Of a DNA stretch of 14,249 nt, positions 1 through 8,800 are shown piece after piece. Positions within the stretch are counted from its first letter, which is position 1, and each line of letters begins with the position of its first letter. Origin of the DNA: Euperipatoides rowelli (taxonomy: Eukaryota; Onychophora; Udeonychophora; Euonychophora; Peripatopsidae); NCBI GenBank assembly GCA_003024985.2, contig PXIH01S0000559.1, one strand, 5' to 3'. A program made the translations under genes and the position numbers. The notes under the pieces are model-generated. The model did not search any database. It was given only the letters and a program-made list of their open reading frames with translations, and was not told the DNA's origin.

Positions 1-900
1 ATAACATGCTACTTCTTGAAAACAGAAACAGTTTCCACTATTAAAGAGATTACAAAATTAATAGCAATAGAAATATGTTTAAGTCCTTAGCCTTTTCAGA
101 TGTAGGACTTATTATGCAGTAGGCTATATTTTAAAAATAGTTAAAGATTTTATTTTTTAAAAGTAGGATTGCCAAAACCTAGAGACATAAGTCTGAAAGA
201 CTTTTTACTGTCGCTTTTTTTTTTTTGTAAAGCGGAATTGCACCACTTTAATATAATTTATTGAACATTATAAACAAGCAAACAAAATTAATAATAATTT
301 CATGTTTTTTAAACCATAGAAAAATTAAAAATATTATTAATTGGCAATTATTATGCATGTTATTTACTTAAATGTCTTTTTTTTTTTTAAAAAAAAAGTA
401 AATCGGCAATATTGTCAGTTTGATAAGGCGGGACATTTTTATTGTTTAGATTAGAATAAGAGAAGTACAGAGGTTTTTAGCGTCCCTAAAATTGCCCAGT
501 TGTAGCATAGTATCGTAACTGTGTCTGTTACCCAGGTCCCAGTCACTAGTAGATAGCATACTCTGTGACAGGAACAACTAGAACCCCCGCCCCATTTGGA
601 ACAACTATCATTGTTACGAAAGAGCAGCTGAATTGAGAATTGAACGTAAAGTAAAATGGCATGTTTTGATTTGAAGTGTCAACTAATCAATGGGTTTAGT
701 TTTGTAGAAAAGTTGACAGTATGATTGCATGATGTATGTGAATGACAAAACTTCATTATAAATTTTGATTTACTGCATAATAAAAATGTAATTCATTTCA
801 TAAAATTTTAAAAATAAATTAGAATACGGTACTGTATTTATATAAACTGAAATGATTCTATTCATATCGTCTATTTAATAATTTTTTTCCACCCTTTCTA
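1..900. other. A+T-rich gene-free sequence
   Basis: I see no coding frame, RNA gene or recognisable transposon end here. It holds several A and T homopolymer runs (for example near 219-228 and 379-398) and a less A+T-rich patch at about 480-610 without recognisable structure. Probably intergenic or intronic DNA. Confidence 0.6.
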
Positions 901-973
901 ATAATTTTGCGCCCCCATGATTCGTGCGCCTGGAGCAGTTAGCTCCAACTGCTCCACGGTAGCTACGCCACTG
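901..973 (-). mobile_element. Probable DNA-transposon terminus (solo end)
   Basis: Read on the minus strand from 973, the sequence begins CAGTGGCGTAGCTACC, which resembles the terminal motif of many hAT-like and other DNA transposons in marine invertebrates and fishes (recalled from general knowledge, not searched). Just inside lies a perfect hairpin with 10-bp arms, TGGAGCAGTT (931-940) and AACTGCTCCA (947-956), separated by 6 nt. The patch is more G+C-rich than its surroundings. I found no partner terminus or target duplication in the window, so the element is either truncated or its other end has diverged. Confidence 0.35.
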
Positions 974-2225
974 GCTATAGCCTACGGTACTCGTGTTATA
1001 AGTTATAATCGTTGGCTTTTTCTTTTTCATTAAAACCCAACCTAAGAGTTAAAAAAAAAGTAAAATTGAATGATTCGTTAATATTATTGCTAAAGATTAT
1101 TTTATATTTACCGTAAACTAATTAATTGTAGGCTACTGTATTTCAATGCGGGCTGCTAGACCAAATATCTGAGATCTTGCATACTGGAACAACAATGCCA
1201 TCATCCTGACTGACTTATGAAGTCCTTTTGATTATTTGAAAATGGCTTAATAAAATGAGATTATCTTAATTATTTGATCGAATATAAAGAAATGATGAAT
1301 TAAACACAACATTTAAGGTAAAAATAAACCATTTTAGCTTTTCTTAAAATTAGCATTCATAATACACTTTAAATACATTAATGATTGTTTTTATTAATGT
1401 ATACTTTTAAAAAAAATATCCCTAAAATATTTGGGGAGGTAATAAAGCGACTTTGTTTTCATTTTAAAAACAGCAAAATATGGAGAAAAGGCAAGGGCAT
1501 TGTCTCAAAGTATATTTAATCTATAAATATACAGCATTTACTGTATATAAAATCTTTATAGTACGTTGTATGTGGCAGAGAAAAATACAAATATTTAATA
1601 GAAGGAAAAAAGAAAACTTTTGGATTTTTGCCAAAAAATATTATTATCTAGAATTTGTAATTTTAACTATATGCTAGATATTTTATATTCATAGTTGGAA
1701 ATTAGGTTGCAATTGCAAGTGTGAGAGAAAAAGAAACTGTTTTTTTTAACCTTTTACACAAAATTTAAGCCTATGGCAAATATTTCCCAGTGACTGAAAG
1801 ACCCTCACTTCATACCTGTATCATATTTACTGAACAATGAAAGTTACAAAATTTTTATTTAAGCATTACTCAAAAAAAAAAAAATTAATTCCAAAGCCGG
1901 AAATTGCTGTTGCTCCTATAATGGTCAATCTGCTAATGTCTGACATTCTGAAGTTCTCCTTCTGCAACTTTGTTATAAATAAATTCTCTATAGGAGAAAA
2001 CAAAAATTTTAATAGGATAAGAACGAAGATTGATATAATGTGCTGACAATAATAAAATCTTATGTAAAGTGCAAAAAAATTGCCATCAATGTTCGAGTAA
2101 AAGAAAAAAACTGTCTCCAATTCACAGATCGTAATATTTTATTATGGAAGCATTAATTGTGTGCCTCCATGTGGATGGATTACATCCTCACTGTATTTTA
2201 CAGATCAAATAGTACGTCAGAATGA
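974..2225. other. A+T-rich gene-free sequence
   Basis: No supported gene. Short open frames at about 1480-1677 and on both strands of 1837-2120 are Lys/Phe/Ile/Tyr-rich, match no family I recognise and look like chance frames in A+T-rich DNA. Confidence 0.55.
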
Positions 2226-2378
2226 CCCATCCAAACAGAATATGAAAAAATTAAACAGCGACATATAAGAGATTCTTACCAGGCCTTTTACAATGGAGAC
2301 ATTTACTCACCAGATGAATTATTATATAACTGGAAACTGAATGGTCTCAAAAAAACATACATACATAGGAAGAATTAA
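2226..2378 (+). other. Short protein-like open stretch, unidentified
   Basis: A 50-codon stop-free frame between TGA (2223-2225) and TAA (2376-2378) has balanced, protein-like composition; around 2276-2340 it reads RDSYQAFYNGDIYSP followed by DELLYNW. It has no convincing start and no obvious splice sites. A second protein-like piece in another frame near 2440-2520 (GELPAIRFYLMDKVLDHN) suggests a frameshifted relic, perhaps of a transposon. I do not recognise the family. It may also be chance. Confidence 0.25.
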
Positions 2379-2696
2379 GGCAAAATTAGAAGACAGATTA
2401 AACAAAAAGTTTTAAACTTCTGGAAATTGGATATAGTATTTTTATGGAGAATTACCAGCCATCAGGTTCTATTTAATGGATAAGGTATTGGATCACAATA
2501 GAAGACATCTGCACAGAAAAAACTAACTAAATTTTTTTTTTGATGGAAATTGCTCCCAACAAAAAAAGGTTTTATTAATCAAAACAATTAAAAAAAAACA
2601 TTACATTATGTATTCAACAGAATGATCAAACATCAGAGATTGAAATATAAAACAAACATACAATACACTACCGACTATTTTCCCATTTATCTTTAA

Positions 2697-3641
2697 CTAT
2701 ATCAGGCTCCAAGTTGGCAACATCATTACTACCGTATATATTTTCCTTAATTCTGTGGGAAAATATGGCCAAGTTCTTAGGCGCATACAATTAAAGACAG
2801 CAGCGTTACGCACTTTCCACATATAAAACAGAGCGTATAAAATAATAACAAATATACCCCTCTCTCTAAACAGAAATAAACCAGTAGATAATAAATCCAA
2901 GCCTTGTAAATGTACCCTGTAAAAAAAATTTTTTTTTTCTGAAATCATCAAAATTTCTACATGTAAAAAAAGATATGGCTGTCATCTTCAGCCATACCAC
3001 AAAAACTATAGCCATGAGACAGTTTAATTTGTATGAAAATTTGCTGAAGCAAAACCCAGTCGCAAAAAAATAATCTAATCGGTTTGAAACATTTGCCAAC
3101 CTAGTTGGCAAATGATCCATACCCAAGCTCAAACCAATATCAACCAGCTTTAAACTGTTTACTAATTGTAATGTAGATCTAATAAATTAAATGATGAAAC
3201 GTTAAAGTCCCTGGTCCCTGCCAGAATAAAATTATGTTGCCCCCTAGTTAAACAATCATACAATCTACTCAGTAAGGCTTTATAGCCACTAATTGATTTG
3301 GACCATAATAAGAGGCCAAGTACACTTTTTCTCCACCCATAAATAAACAATATTAATAATAAGTTAGGTTCCGAAAGCAAAATATTAACATTACTAAAAA
3401 TAATATTTTTAGCAATTAAAATGATCGCCCCTCTCTTCAAAATATTAGCCAATGCTTGAAAATATGATAATGACTGTCAAACATAGAGAAGTTAATGTTT
3501 GCAGCTTTTTTTAACAAAACCTCTTGTAAAAAACAAATGTCTACGTCAAATTTTAGAAGATATTTTTTTTTTCTTTTTAAAACTAGTCAAACCCTGAATA
3601 TTCGCAGAGCTGCACTTAATATAATTATGAGCTAAATTCAT
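2697..3641 (-). pseudogene. Decayed LINE ORF2: APE-type endonuclease domain
   Basis: Minus-strand remnant of a non-LTR retrotransposon ORF2, the protein that nicks target DNA and reverse-transcribes the element RNA. From a plausible initiator ATG (3639-3641) I read, across several frameshifts: ANIQGL (about 3588-3605, the N-terminal N-x-QGL motif), DVDICFLQEV (the catalytic LQE motif, about 3523-3552), a ...RGAIILI segment, FILAGTRDFNV (the GDFN motif, DFN at 3201-3209), LVDIGL, then LPTR (3100-3111) and NRLDYFF. This order matches exonuclease-endonuclease-phosphatase domains of L1/Tx1-like LINEs. Post-endonuclease sequence continues to about 2697 (RNFDDF, W-K-VRNAAVF). No reverse transcriptase follows, which is unusual because LINE copies usually lose their 5' part. 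Frameshifts lie in A or T runs near 3565, 3440, 3160 and 2940. Clade assignment is tentative. Confidence 0.72.
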
Positions 3642-4214
3642 TTTCAAAATTAAATGCCTCCCCCCCATCCCACCCCAGAAAGCTAAATTAACCCAACTAC
3701 CCATCACTTTAATATAGATTATAGGTGACCAAAAACATTAACCAAGTACCACGAAAACTTTTCAGGTCGGCTAACAAAAAAACATACACTACAACATTTA
3801 CCAAAAACATATTATTCAGTTGTTTAAAGATAGTTAAAACACTAAAACTATAATTGTCATCATACATAAACCAAACATGAAATAAAGTAAATAGATGACA
3901 TGTTGAAACAAAAATCATTTGAAAACACATTGCTCTGAGTTTAAATAGAGAGCTCTAACATGCTTAATCCTGTCATAGATAGACTTCAAGCATACAAAAA
4001 GATCATTAATTATTTATTGACAGGCTTCAAACTTACAGCACCAAACAAGAATACCAGGCCATCATAACGAACATTGTCGAATAGCATGCAAATCAAATTC
4101 AGACACTGGTGAATAAATGGCACTTTGATAACAAGAAAAAAAAAAGAACATTAAGGAACTGACAAGTAAAATTTCATAACAACTAGTTTTTATCCTTGAA
4201 AGCAATTCCCAAGA
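3642..4214. other. Gene-free sequence upstream of LINE remnant
   Basis: If the LINE at 2697-3641 was once complete, its ORF1 or 5' UTR would lie here on the minus strand. The 73-codon minus frame at 3709-3930 is hydrophobic and Phe/Val-rich, and I cannot match it to ORF1, so I do not call it. A C-rich run occurs at 3659-3676. Nothing else recognisable. Confidence 0.45.
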
Positions 4215-4226
4215 GCCGCCATCTTG
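4215..4226 (-). promoter_or_regulatory. YY1-type motif (CAAGATGGCGGC)
   Basis: The minus strand reads CAAGATGGCGGC, an exact match to the extended YY1 (Pho) motif that in many animals lies at or just downstream of transcription starts. It stands out from the A+T-rich surroundings and lies about 25-35 bp before the candidate coding stretch at 4249. Whether it marks a promoter is inference. The ATG within it opens only a 10-codon minus frame. Confidence 0.35.
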
Positions 4227-4248
4227 ATCGAGGGTGACATGGGAATAA

Positions 4249-4324
4249 CTAAATTTTTTTCAGTCAGAATATAAGTGGAATGAGTCAGACAACAGAGCAT
4301 CAGCAGATGATGGGAACTTGAGTG
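4249..4324 (+). pseudogene. Left half of an open frame split by the hAT element
   Basis: Open frame following a TAA at 4246-4248. A polypyrimidine run ending in CAG (4251-4263) resembles a splice acceptor, after which the frame reads SEYKWNESDNRASADDGNLS. It breaks exactly at the hAT insertion. If the element and one 8-bp target duplication are removed, the frame continues without a break at 7470, giving 79 codons and a stop. The composition is Ser/Asn/Asp/Glu-rich, suggesting a disordered region. I do not recognise the protein. It may be a host exon, an older repeat, or chance; the chance of such a long stop-free frame in A+T-rich DNA is low but not negligible. Confidence 0.4.
4317..4324. 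repeat. hAT target-site duplication, left copy
   Basis: CTTGAGTG immediately before the left terminal repeat, identical to 7462-7469. An 8-bp duplication is the hallmark of hAT-superfamily insertion. Confidence 0.92.
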
Positions 4325-4335
4325 TAGGGTTGCCA
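4325..4335 (+). repeat. hAT left terminal inverted repeat
   Basis: TAGGGTTGCCA; after one mismatch the match to the right end continues for two more bases. Confidence 0.9.
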
Positions 4336-5018
4336 GATGTCCTCTTTTCACGGACTTAACCTCTTTTTCAACTAATAAAAAACGTCCGGCCGGATTTTAT
4401 GAATACTATTTTGTCCTCTTTCCTAGAATTTTACCATTTTTTACACATTTTTCATACGTTTAAAAAAAAATTGTTCAAAATTTGAGTCAATTAGTGACAC
4501 GTTTTAATTTTTTGTAGCCCACGCAAATAAAATTAGTTCTTCTGGAAAATACGACAAAAAAAAAATCCAATAAAGATTAATTAATATATAAATTAAAATT
4601 GCATTGTAAAAATGTAATAAAACATTGTTTTTTTTACACATTTATTTGTTTCTTAGGCATAATTAAAGTAAATACAATAATGATTGCAGTGACATTAGGT
4701 AGCTTTTTGAATAAATAATAATGTTACTGTCCAAAATTCCCAAAGTATTAATTAATGAAGATAAGTCAAGTGCAGTGTCGGCTAGTAAGACTAACTGGTA
4801 ATTGGGGCCCACAGCTCTCTCTCCCCTCCTCCCCCCAAAAAAAAATTGTTTAAAGTGTTCTTATCTAGAGGCCGCACACAACTCAAAAGTAATCAAACTT
4901 TGACTTTTCCATTCACACTGCAAAAAATAAGTTTGTCATTTAAATGAGAATAAAGATAGTGTGTGATAATGCTGCTGATATAGTATTAAGTATTAATCTG
5001 TTATACATTATAGATTAG

Positions 5019-5856
5019 GTTATACTGTATGTCGGTGTTAAGAATGATTTGAGTTTTAATCCCACTAAGTCATGCATTATACTACATGATTTTTCTAAGG
5101 AAAAAAATAAAATTGACGTAAAAATGAATGGTTCCTCTTTGAAGGTCCTAAATAATTGTAAAATATTGGGTCTTGTAATCCCATCGGATTTGAAATGGGA
5201 ATCACACATTCAACTTGTAATTTTGAAAACTAGCAAAAATTATTTTTAATCTATAAATTGAAAAGATTGGTGTTTGGATAAGATTGCTCTTACAAATTTC
5301 TATAAAACAGTTACAAGACCTAGCACTGAATATTCTCACAAATTTGGTCAAATGCGATTAACCAAAATCAATTGAATGCCACTGAGATGCTGCAAAAAAG
5401 AGTTGTTTGTATCATCATGGGTAAAGATTTTATTTCATATGATCATTCCCTTGAATCACTTAATCTCCAAACCCTTAGGGAGAGAAGAAATGTATACTTT
5501 GATGCATCAATATACCACTTTTTTCCAAAAGGTTTTCCCTCAATTTCTTCCTGAGACTTGTAGGAAGGTGTCTACCCATTATATTAGATATTCTGATTGG
5601 TTGTTTAGAAACTTTGCAAGAACCAAGAGATACTTGACCTCTACGATTCCAAATATCATTAAAGTGTTAAATTCTTCATAAATGTTTTTTATATGTATTT
5701 TCTTATATTTATTAGTATCTAATCAATTCTTGTTTTTTCGTGTAAATAGTCTTCAAATACTGTTAGGTGCTTGAGGACTATTGTATATCTGAGTTATATG
5801 ATATGTAATTTTAAACGTTATTTTTCATAATAAAATGCAATAATAATAATAATAAT
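5019..5856 (+). pseudogene. Decayed LINE ORF2 C-terminus plus 3' tail (CR1/L2/jockey-like)
   Basis: 5'-truncated non-LTR retrotransposon nested in the hAT. The frame at 5031-5249 reads LSFNPTKS then KILGLVIPSDLKWESHI, the region just after the reverse-transcriptase catalytic core in CR1/L2/jockey-type ORF2 proteins. After stops and frameshifts near 5249 and 5370 it continues with NFYKTVTRP, MLQKRVVCIIMG, LNLQTLRERRN (the LxTLxxRR motif), and a last part to about 5681 (FARTKRYLTSTIPNIIKVLN). The 3' UTR runs to AATAAAATGC followed by an (AAT)n tail at 5839-5856, typical of CR1/L2-like elements. It cannot make a protein. Related sequence recurs at 14120-14249. Confidence 0.78.
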
Positions 5857-6173
5857 ATTGCGCGTTATTATTAATGATGATAAAAATAATTAAAAGTCAG
5901 TCTTTAATTTTGTAAGAAAATCAATAAACTATATAGAGAGGTGAAACAAAATGCAGCAAATGAAAAACTAATAAACCTATAAAATAAAAATGAAATTTTT
6001 TTATTGTTATAAAAATATGAAGCATTTTTATTTAGCTAGGCCTATTTTAAATTTCAGCAAAGCTCATCTTAAGTACTTAAAAACTAACAGCTTCCAGGGG
6101 CTTAAACCCCTGTACCCTATTAGTTTAGTTTAGTTAAAATGTGATAAGTCCGAGAACTTTTACACAAGTCCAA
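5857..6173. other. Spacer between two convergent LINE remnants
   Basis: A+T-rich. The part nearest 6174, read on the minus strand, is probably the 3' UTR of the neighbouring LINE and contains a small stem, CAGGGG (6096-6101) pairing with CCCCTG (6108-6113). I could not define its poly-A or repeat tail. Confidence 0.4.
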
Positions 6174-7173
6174 TCAAATCAAACCAATGAAATATTCATT
6201 ACATTGCAAGTATTTGTCCAAATTATTTTTAAAAAAATTCCAACGAAATTTCATCAAACAATGAAGAGGGAAGCTCGTTCCAGTCATTAACAATTCTGTT
6301 CGAGATAAATTCAAAACGTATTTTAGCACTAGTCAGTTCCCTCCTAATTTTCCAATTATGACCTCGAGTCCTACAATCCTATGCACGAAGAAACAAGGAT
6401 TTCACATTATCATTAAGAACTAAGTTTTTATAGACAAAAATATAATCACCTCTCAACTTCCTTTGAAGAGGAGTAAAAATATTAAATTTTTTAAACCTAG
6501 CCAATCGATCCACAGAAGGCAAATTACAAAAACCAACTATCTTCTTTGAAATGCGTCTGAAAAATTGATTTAACCTAGTTCGATCAGATTTGTTAATTAT
6601 ACAATATGCCACGCTGCAATAATCCAAAATAGGCTGGCTGTAACTCTTATAAATTACAACAAATATTTCTAAAGAAAACAGAGAAAAAACACTATATGTT
6701 AAATAAAACTTTTTATACATCTTAGTAATTATGAGACCCACATGGTCATAAAGCCATGAATCAATCTGTAATCCCAAATCTCGATAAGAGTCTACCCTAG
6801 CAATCTTGTTTCCATCTAAACGTAAATCAAGATCAAACCTTTGTATACCTATAAATAGAATCGTACACTTCTCTATATTAACCCTAAAACCATTGTTCAA
6901 AAACCAGCTATTAAGTATATCAATTTCCATTTGCAAAGCCAATAAATCCTCAATTACATCCATAGCCCTAGAGATACGGACATCATCGGCATAGCTTTTA
7001 AATTCTCCACAGGAAGGTGCATATCGGACATATAGGTTAAACAAAGGAGCAGAAAGGACTGCTCCTTGAGGAAGGCCTAAATAACTAAATCTGGCCAAAG
7101 AGGTTACACCACCAATAACAAATTGGAATGGGAGCTTATATTGCCTCCCCCCCAAACCTTTAACTGATAACAT
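6174..7173 (-). pseudogene. Decayed LINE ORF2: reverse transcriptase and C-terminus
   Basis: Minus-strand non-LTR retrotransposon fragment nested in the hAT. From Met at 7173 a 264-codon frame carries GLPQGAVLS (residues 33-41, RT motif with PQG), catalytic YADD (residues 61-64, about 6982-6993), RVNIEKC (residues 97-103) and the C-terminal LQRKLRGDYIF motif. The frame stops at TAG (6379-6381), but homologous sequence continues in the same frame: RTRGHNWKIRRE, NRIVNDWNELP, then a one-base shift in a 7-T run near 6235, NNLDKYL, and a true end at about 6174. So two lesions separate this from an intact C-terminus. The fingers subdomain and the endonuclease are missing; the frame is closed by TGA directly before 7173, consistent with 5' truncation. 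Clade is jockey/CR1-like, not resolved. Confidence 0.85.
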
Positions 7174-7450
7174 TCACACAGAACTGTACTAGCACCTTCA
7201 TCATATAGTGCTCAACAGATACTGGAAAAAATATATAATTTTTACTAGGATGGGTGGGGGGGTGGACTTTTAATCAAATGTACCAATCCGACACTGGTCA
7301 AGTTTTGATTTGACATAATAATCATTTTCGTCATAATATAGGCTACTGTAAATGTAAAAAAAAAAAAATACAAATTCTAGACCTCCATTAGCCACAAAAA
7401 GACACCTATAACGTTTTTAAAAGGTGTCCTCTTTTTGGATTCTTAAAATA

Positions 7451-7461
7451 TGGCAACCCTA
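7451..7461 (-). repeat. hAT right terminal inverted repeat
   Basis: TGGCAACCCTA, the exact reverse complement of 4325-4335. Confidence 0.9.
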
Positions 7462-7469
7462 CTTGAGTG
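7462..7469. repeat. hAT target-site duplication, right copy
   Basis: CTTGAGTG, identical to 4317-4324. Confidence 0.92.
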
Positions 7470-7633
7470 ACATAAACAGGAATGAAGAGAGTGCAAACCA
7501 ATCAGAGATAGCACAATCCACATCATACACTAAAATACCAGAAAAGATCAGGCAGGCTGGTGAACAAATCTGGCTATGCAGACGACTGTGCCAGTTAAGG
7601 GTAGTTTATATATTTTCTTTGAGTTGTTTATGA
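7470..7633 (+). pseudogene. Right half of an open frame split by the hAT element
   Basis: Continues the frame of 4249-4324 in register after subtraction of the transposon: DINRNEESANQSEIAQ, then KIPEKIRQAGEQIWL and CRRLCQ, ending at TGA (7631-7633). The first part is polar and acidic like the left half; the second looks like a short amphipathic helix with Trp and Cys. Possible 5' splice sites (GTGAAC near 7560, GTAGTT near 7600) are weak, so the last codons may be intron. By chance, the frame is also open leftward through the terminal repeat to about 7424. No family recognised. Confidence 0.4.
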
Positions 7634-8209
7634 AAGAGGAAACATAATTTTTTAATATATTACTTTTTTTTAATTATATGTAAACAGAGGGATGTCATGA
7701 TGAGTGACAGTTGACAAGTTAGTAAATAGTGTTAATTTTTGTGCTCAGGGAATACATCTTTTCATCCAATATTGTGAATTTCTTAATATTTCTCATCAAG
7801 CAAGGAACATGACATTACTTTGAAGCCCCAATATGAGGTCTATGAATTAAGCCATCTGTCAAATTATTATAAAAATAACTAAACACCTATGATTTCCAAT
7901 ATTCCCCCCTCATTACAAAAACTGAATACATCATTAGCATCCTCAAAGCCATAGGATTAGGATTTTCTTATTTAGGATATTAGCCTAATATAAATTTGGT
8001 AAAGGATAAAAAGAGGACCTTCTTGTAAGTTGCTTCCCAGTTGGATTGGAATATCTGATCATTTATTTATTCAGAATTTATTTATTTATTTAAAATGGTC
8101 AGGTGAAAGTCATAAATGACTTTTGACCCTACAAGATGAGGAAGGGATAAACAATCATTAGATAAGCAACTAATAAATCAAATTACAAACATACCAGGGA
8201 AAAAAAAAA
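7634..8209. other. Gene-free; contains TTTA-rich repeat
   Basis: No coding frame. A (TTTA)-rich tract at about 8057-8092 is followed by a small imperfect inverted repeat (AAAGTCA / TGACTTT near 8106-8123). This looks like the tail or edge of an interspersed repeat, family not identified. Confidence 0.45.
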
Positions 8210-8255
8210 GTTAAGCAAGGGCATTTTATGTGGTCATAAAATGCCCTTGCTCAAC
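8210..8255. repeat. Long near-perfect hairpin
   Basis: Arms AGCAAGGGCATTTTATG (8214-8230) and its exact complement (8235-8251) are separated by only 4 nt (TGGT). After one mismatch the pairing extends three more bases on each side (GTT / AAC), giving about 21 bp. The loop is shorter than in typical animal pre-microRNAs. It may be the core of a small palindromic repeat or a recent inverted duplication. No function is evident. Confidence 0.8.
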
Positions 8256-8800
8256 CAGAAGGGTTGTCAACTGTGCTTTGGATTAAAAAAAAAATGAGTA
8301 GGACCAAATTAGAAATACTGTAAATTAGCAATTTTTTAAATATTCAAGCAATAACTTTGATCAGCTTTATTACTAAAAATAACTATTACATAAAACGGGT
8401 AAACACATTAACTTTTCAATCAGTTTATCGAGGCGGATACAATGCTTAAAATGGAACACAACCTATACAATTCAGTATGTATTCAATTTGGGTTAAATTG
8501 CATACAGTACTAGCAATGTTGTTTGCAAAATACTTTGGCATAAGTTACAGGATCTTGAAAATTCCGATACGGTATTTTTTTTGGATAATCAAACATGCAA
8601 AAATGTTGGACATTTAAATAGTAAAATAACGATTTAAATAGAAAAAAGAAATACCTACCTATTGGTGGATTATTAGTACTGATGGTTAGATTCATGATCA
8701 ATTATTAAATTATTGATAAATATAATTTTAATTTATTAAACTAAGTTTATTAGTAAATCAAAGGCACAATTTAGCTTCGTCTGAACTCTGAGCTGACGCA
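8256..8800. other. Gene-free A+T-rich sequence
   Basis: No supported gene. The 63-codon minus frame at 8510-8701 has no recognisable features and is probably chance. The region is presumably distal upstream sequence of the EGLN gene. Confidence 0.5.

Larger units (their letters stand above)
4325..7461. mobile_element. hAT-superfamily DNA transposon, non-autonomous, with nested LINEs
   Basis: A 3,137-bp element bounded by perfect 11-bp inverted repeats (TAGGGTTGCCA at 4325-4335; TGGCAACCCTA at 7451-7461) and flanked by a perfect 8-bp duplication. The terminal sequence and the 8-bp duplication place it in hAT. Subterminal copies of TGTCCTCTTT lie in the same orientation at 4338, 4412 and 7425; such repeats commonly bind hAT transposase. 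A 10-bp palindrome TCCGGCCGGA lies at 4385-4394. I see no transposase frame. Much of the interior is accounted for by two LINE fragments (about 5019-5856 and 6174-7173), so the original element was probably near 1.1-1.3 kb and moved with a transposase supplied in trans. The perfect duplication contrasts with the heavily decayed LINEs inside: either the target was conserved by chance, or the LINE copies were already decayed when the composite moved. Confidence 0.9.

Noticed and set aside
1480-1677. 65-codon plus-strand frame
   Set aside because: Tyr/Lys/Ile-rich chance frame in A+T-rich DNA, no family resemblance or splice context.
3709-3930. Minus-strand hydrophobic frame as LINE ORF1
   Set aside because: Position would fit, but there is no coiled coil, RRM or zinc knuckle; composition is what A+T-rich DNA gives.
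8214-8251. Hairpin as a microRNA precursor
   Set aside because: A four-base loop and near-perfect short stem do not fit a Drosha/Dicer precursor.
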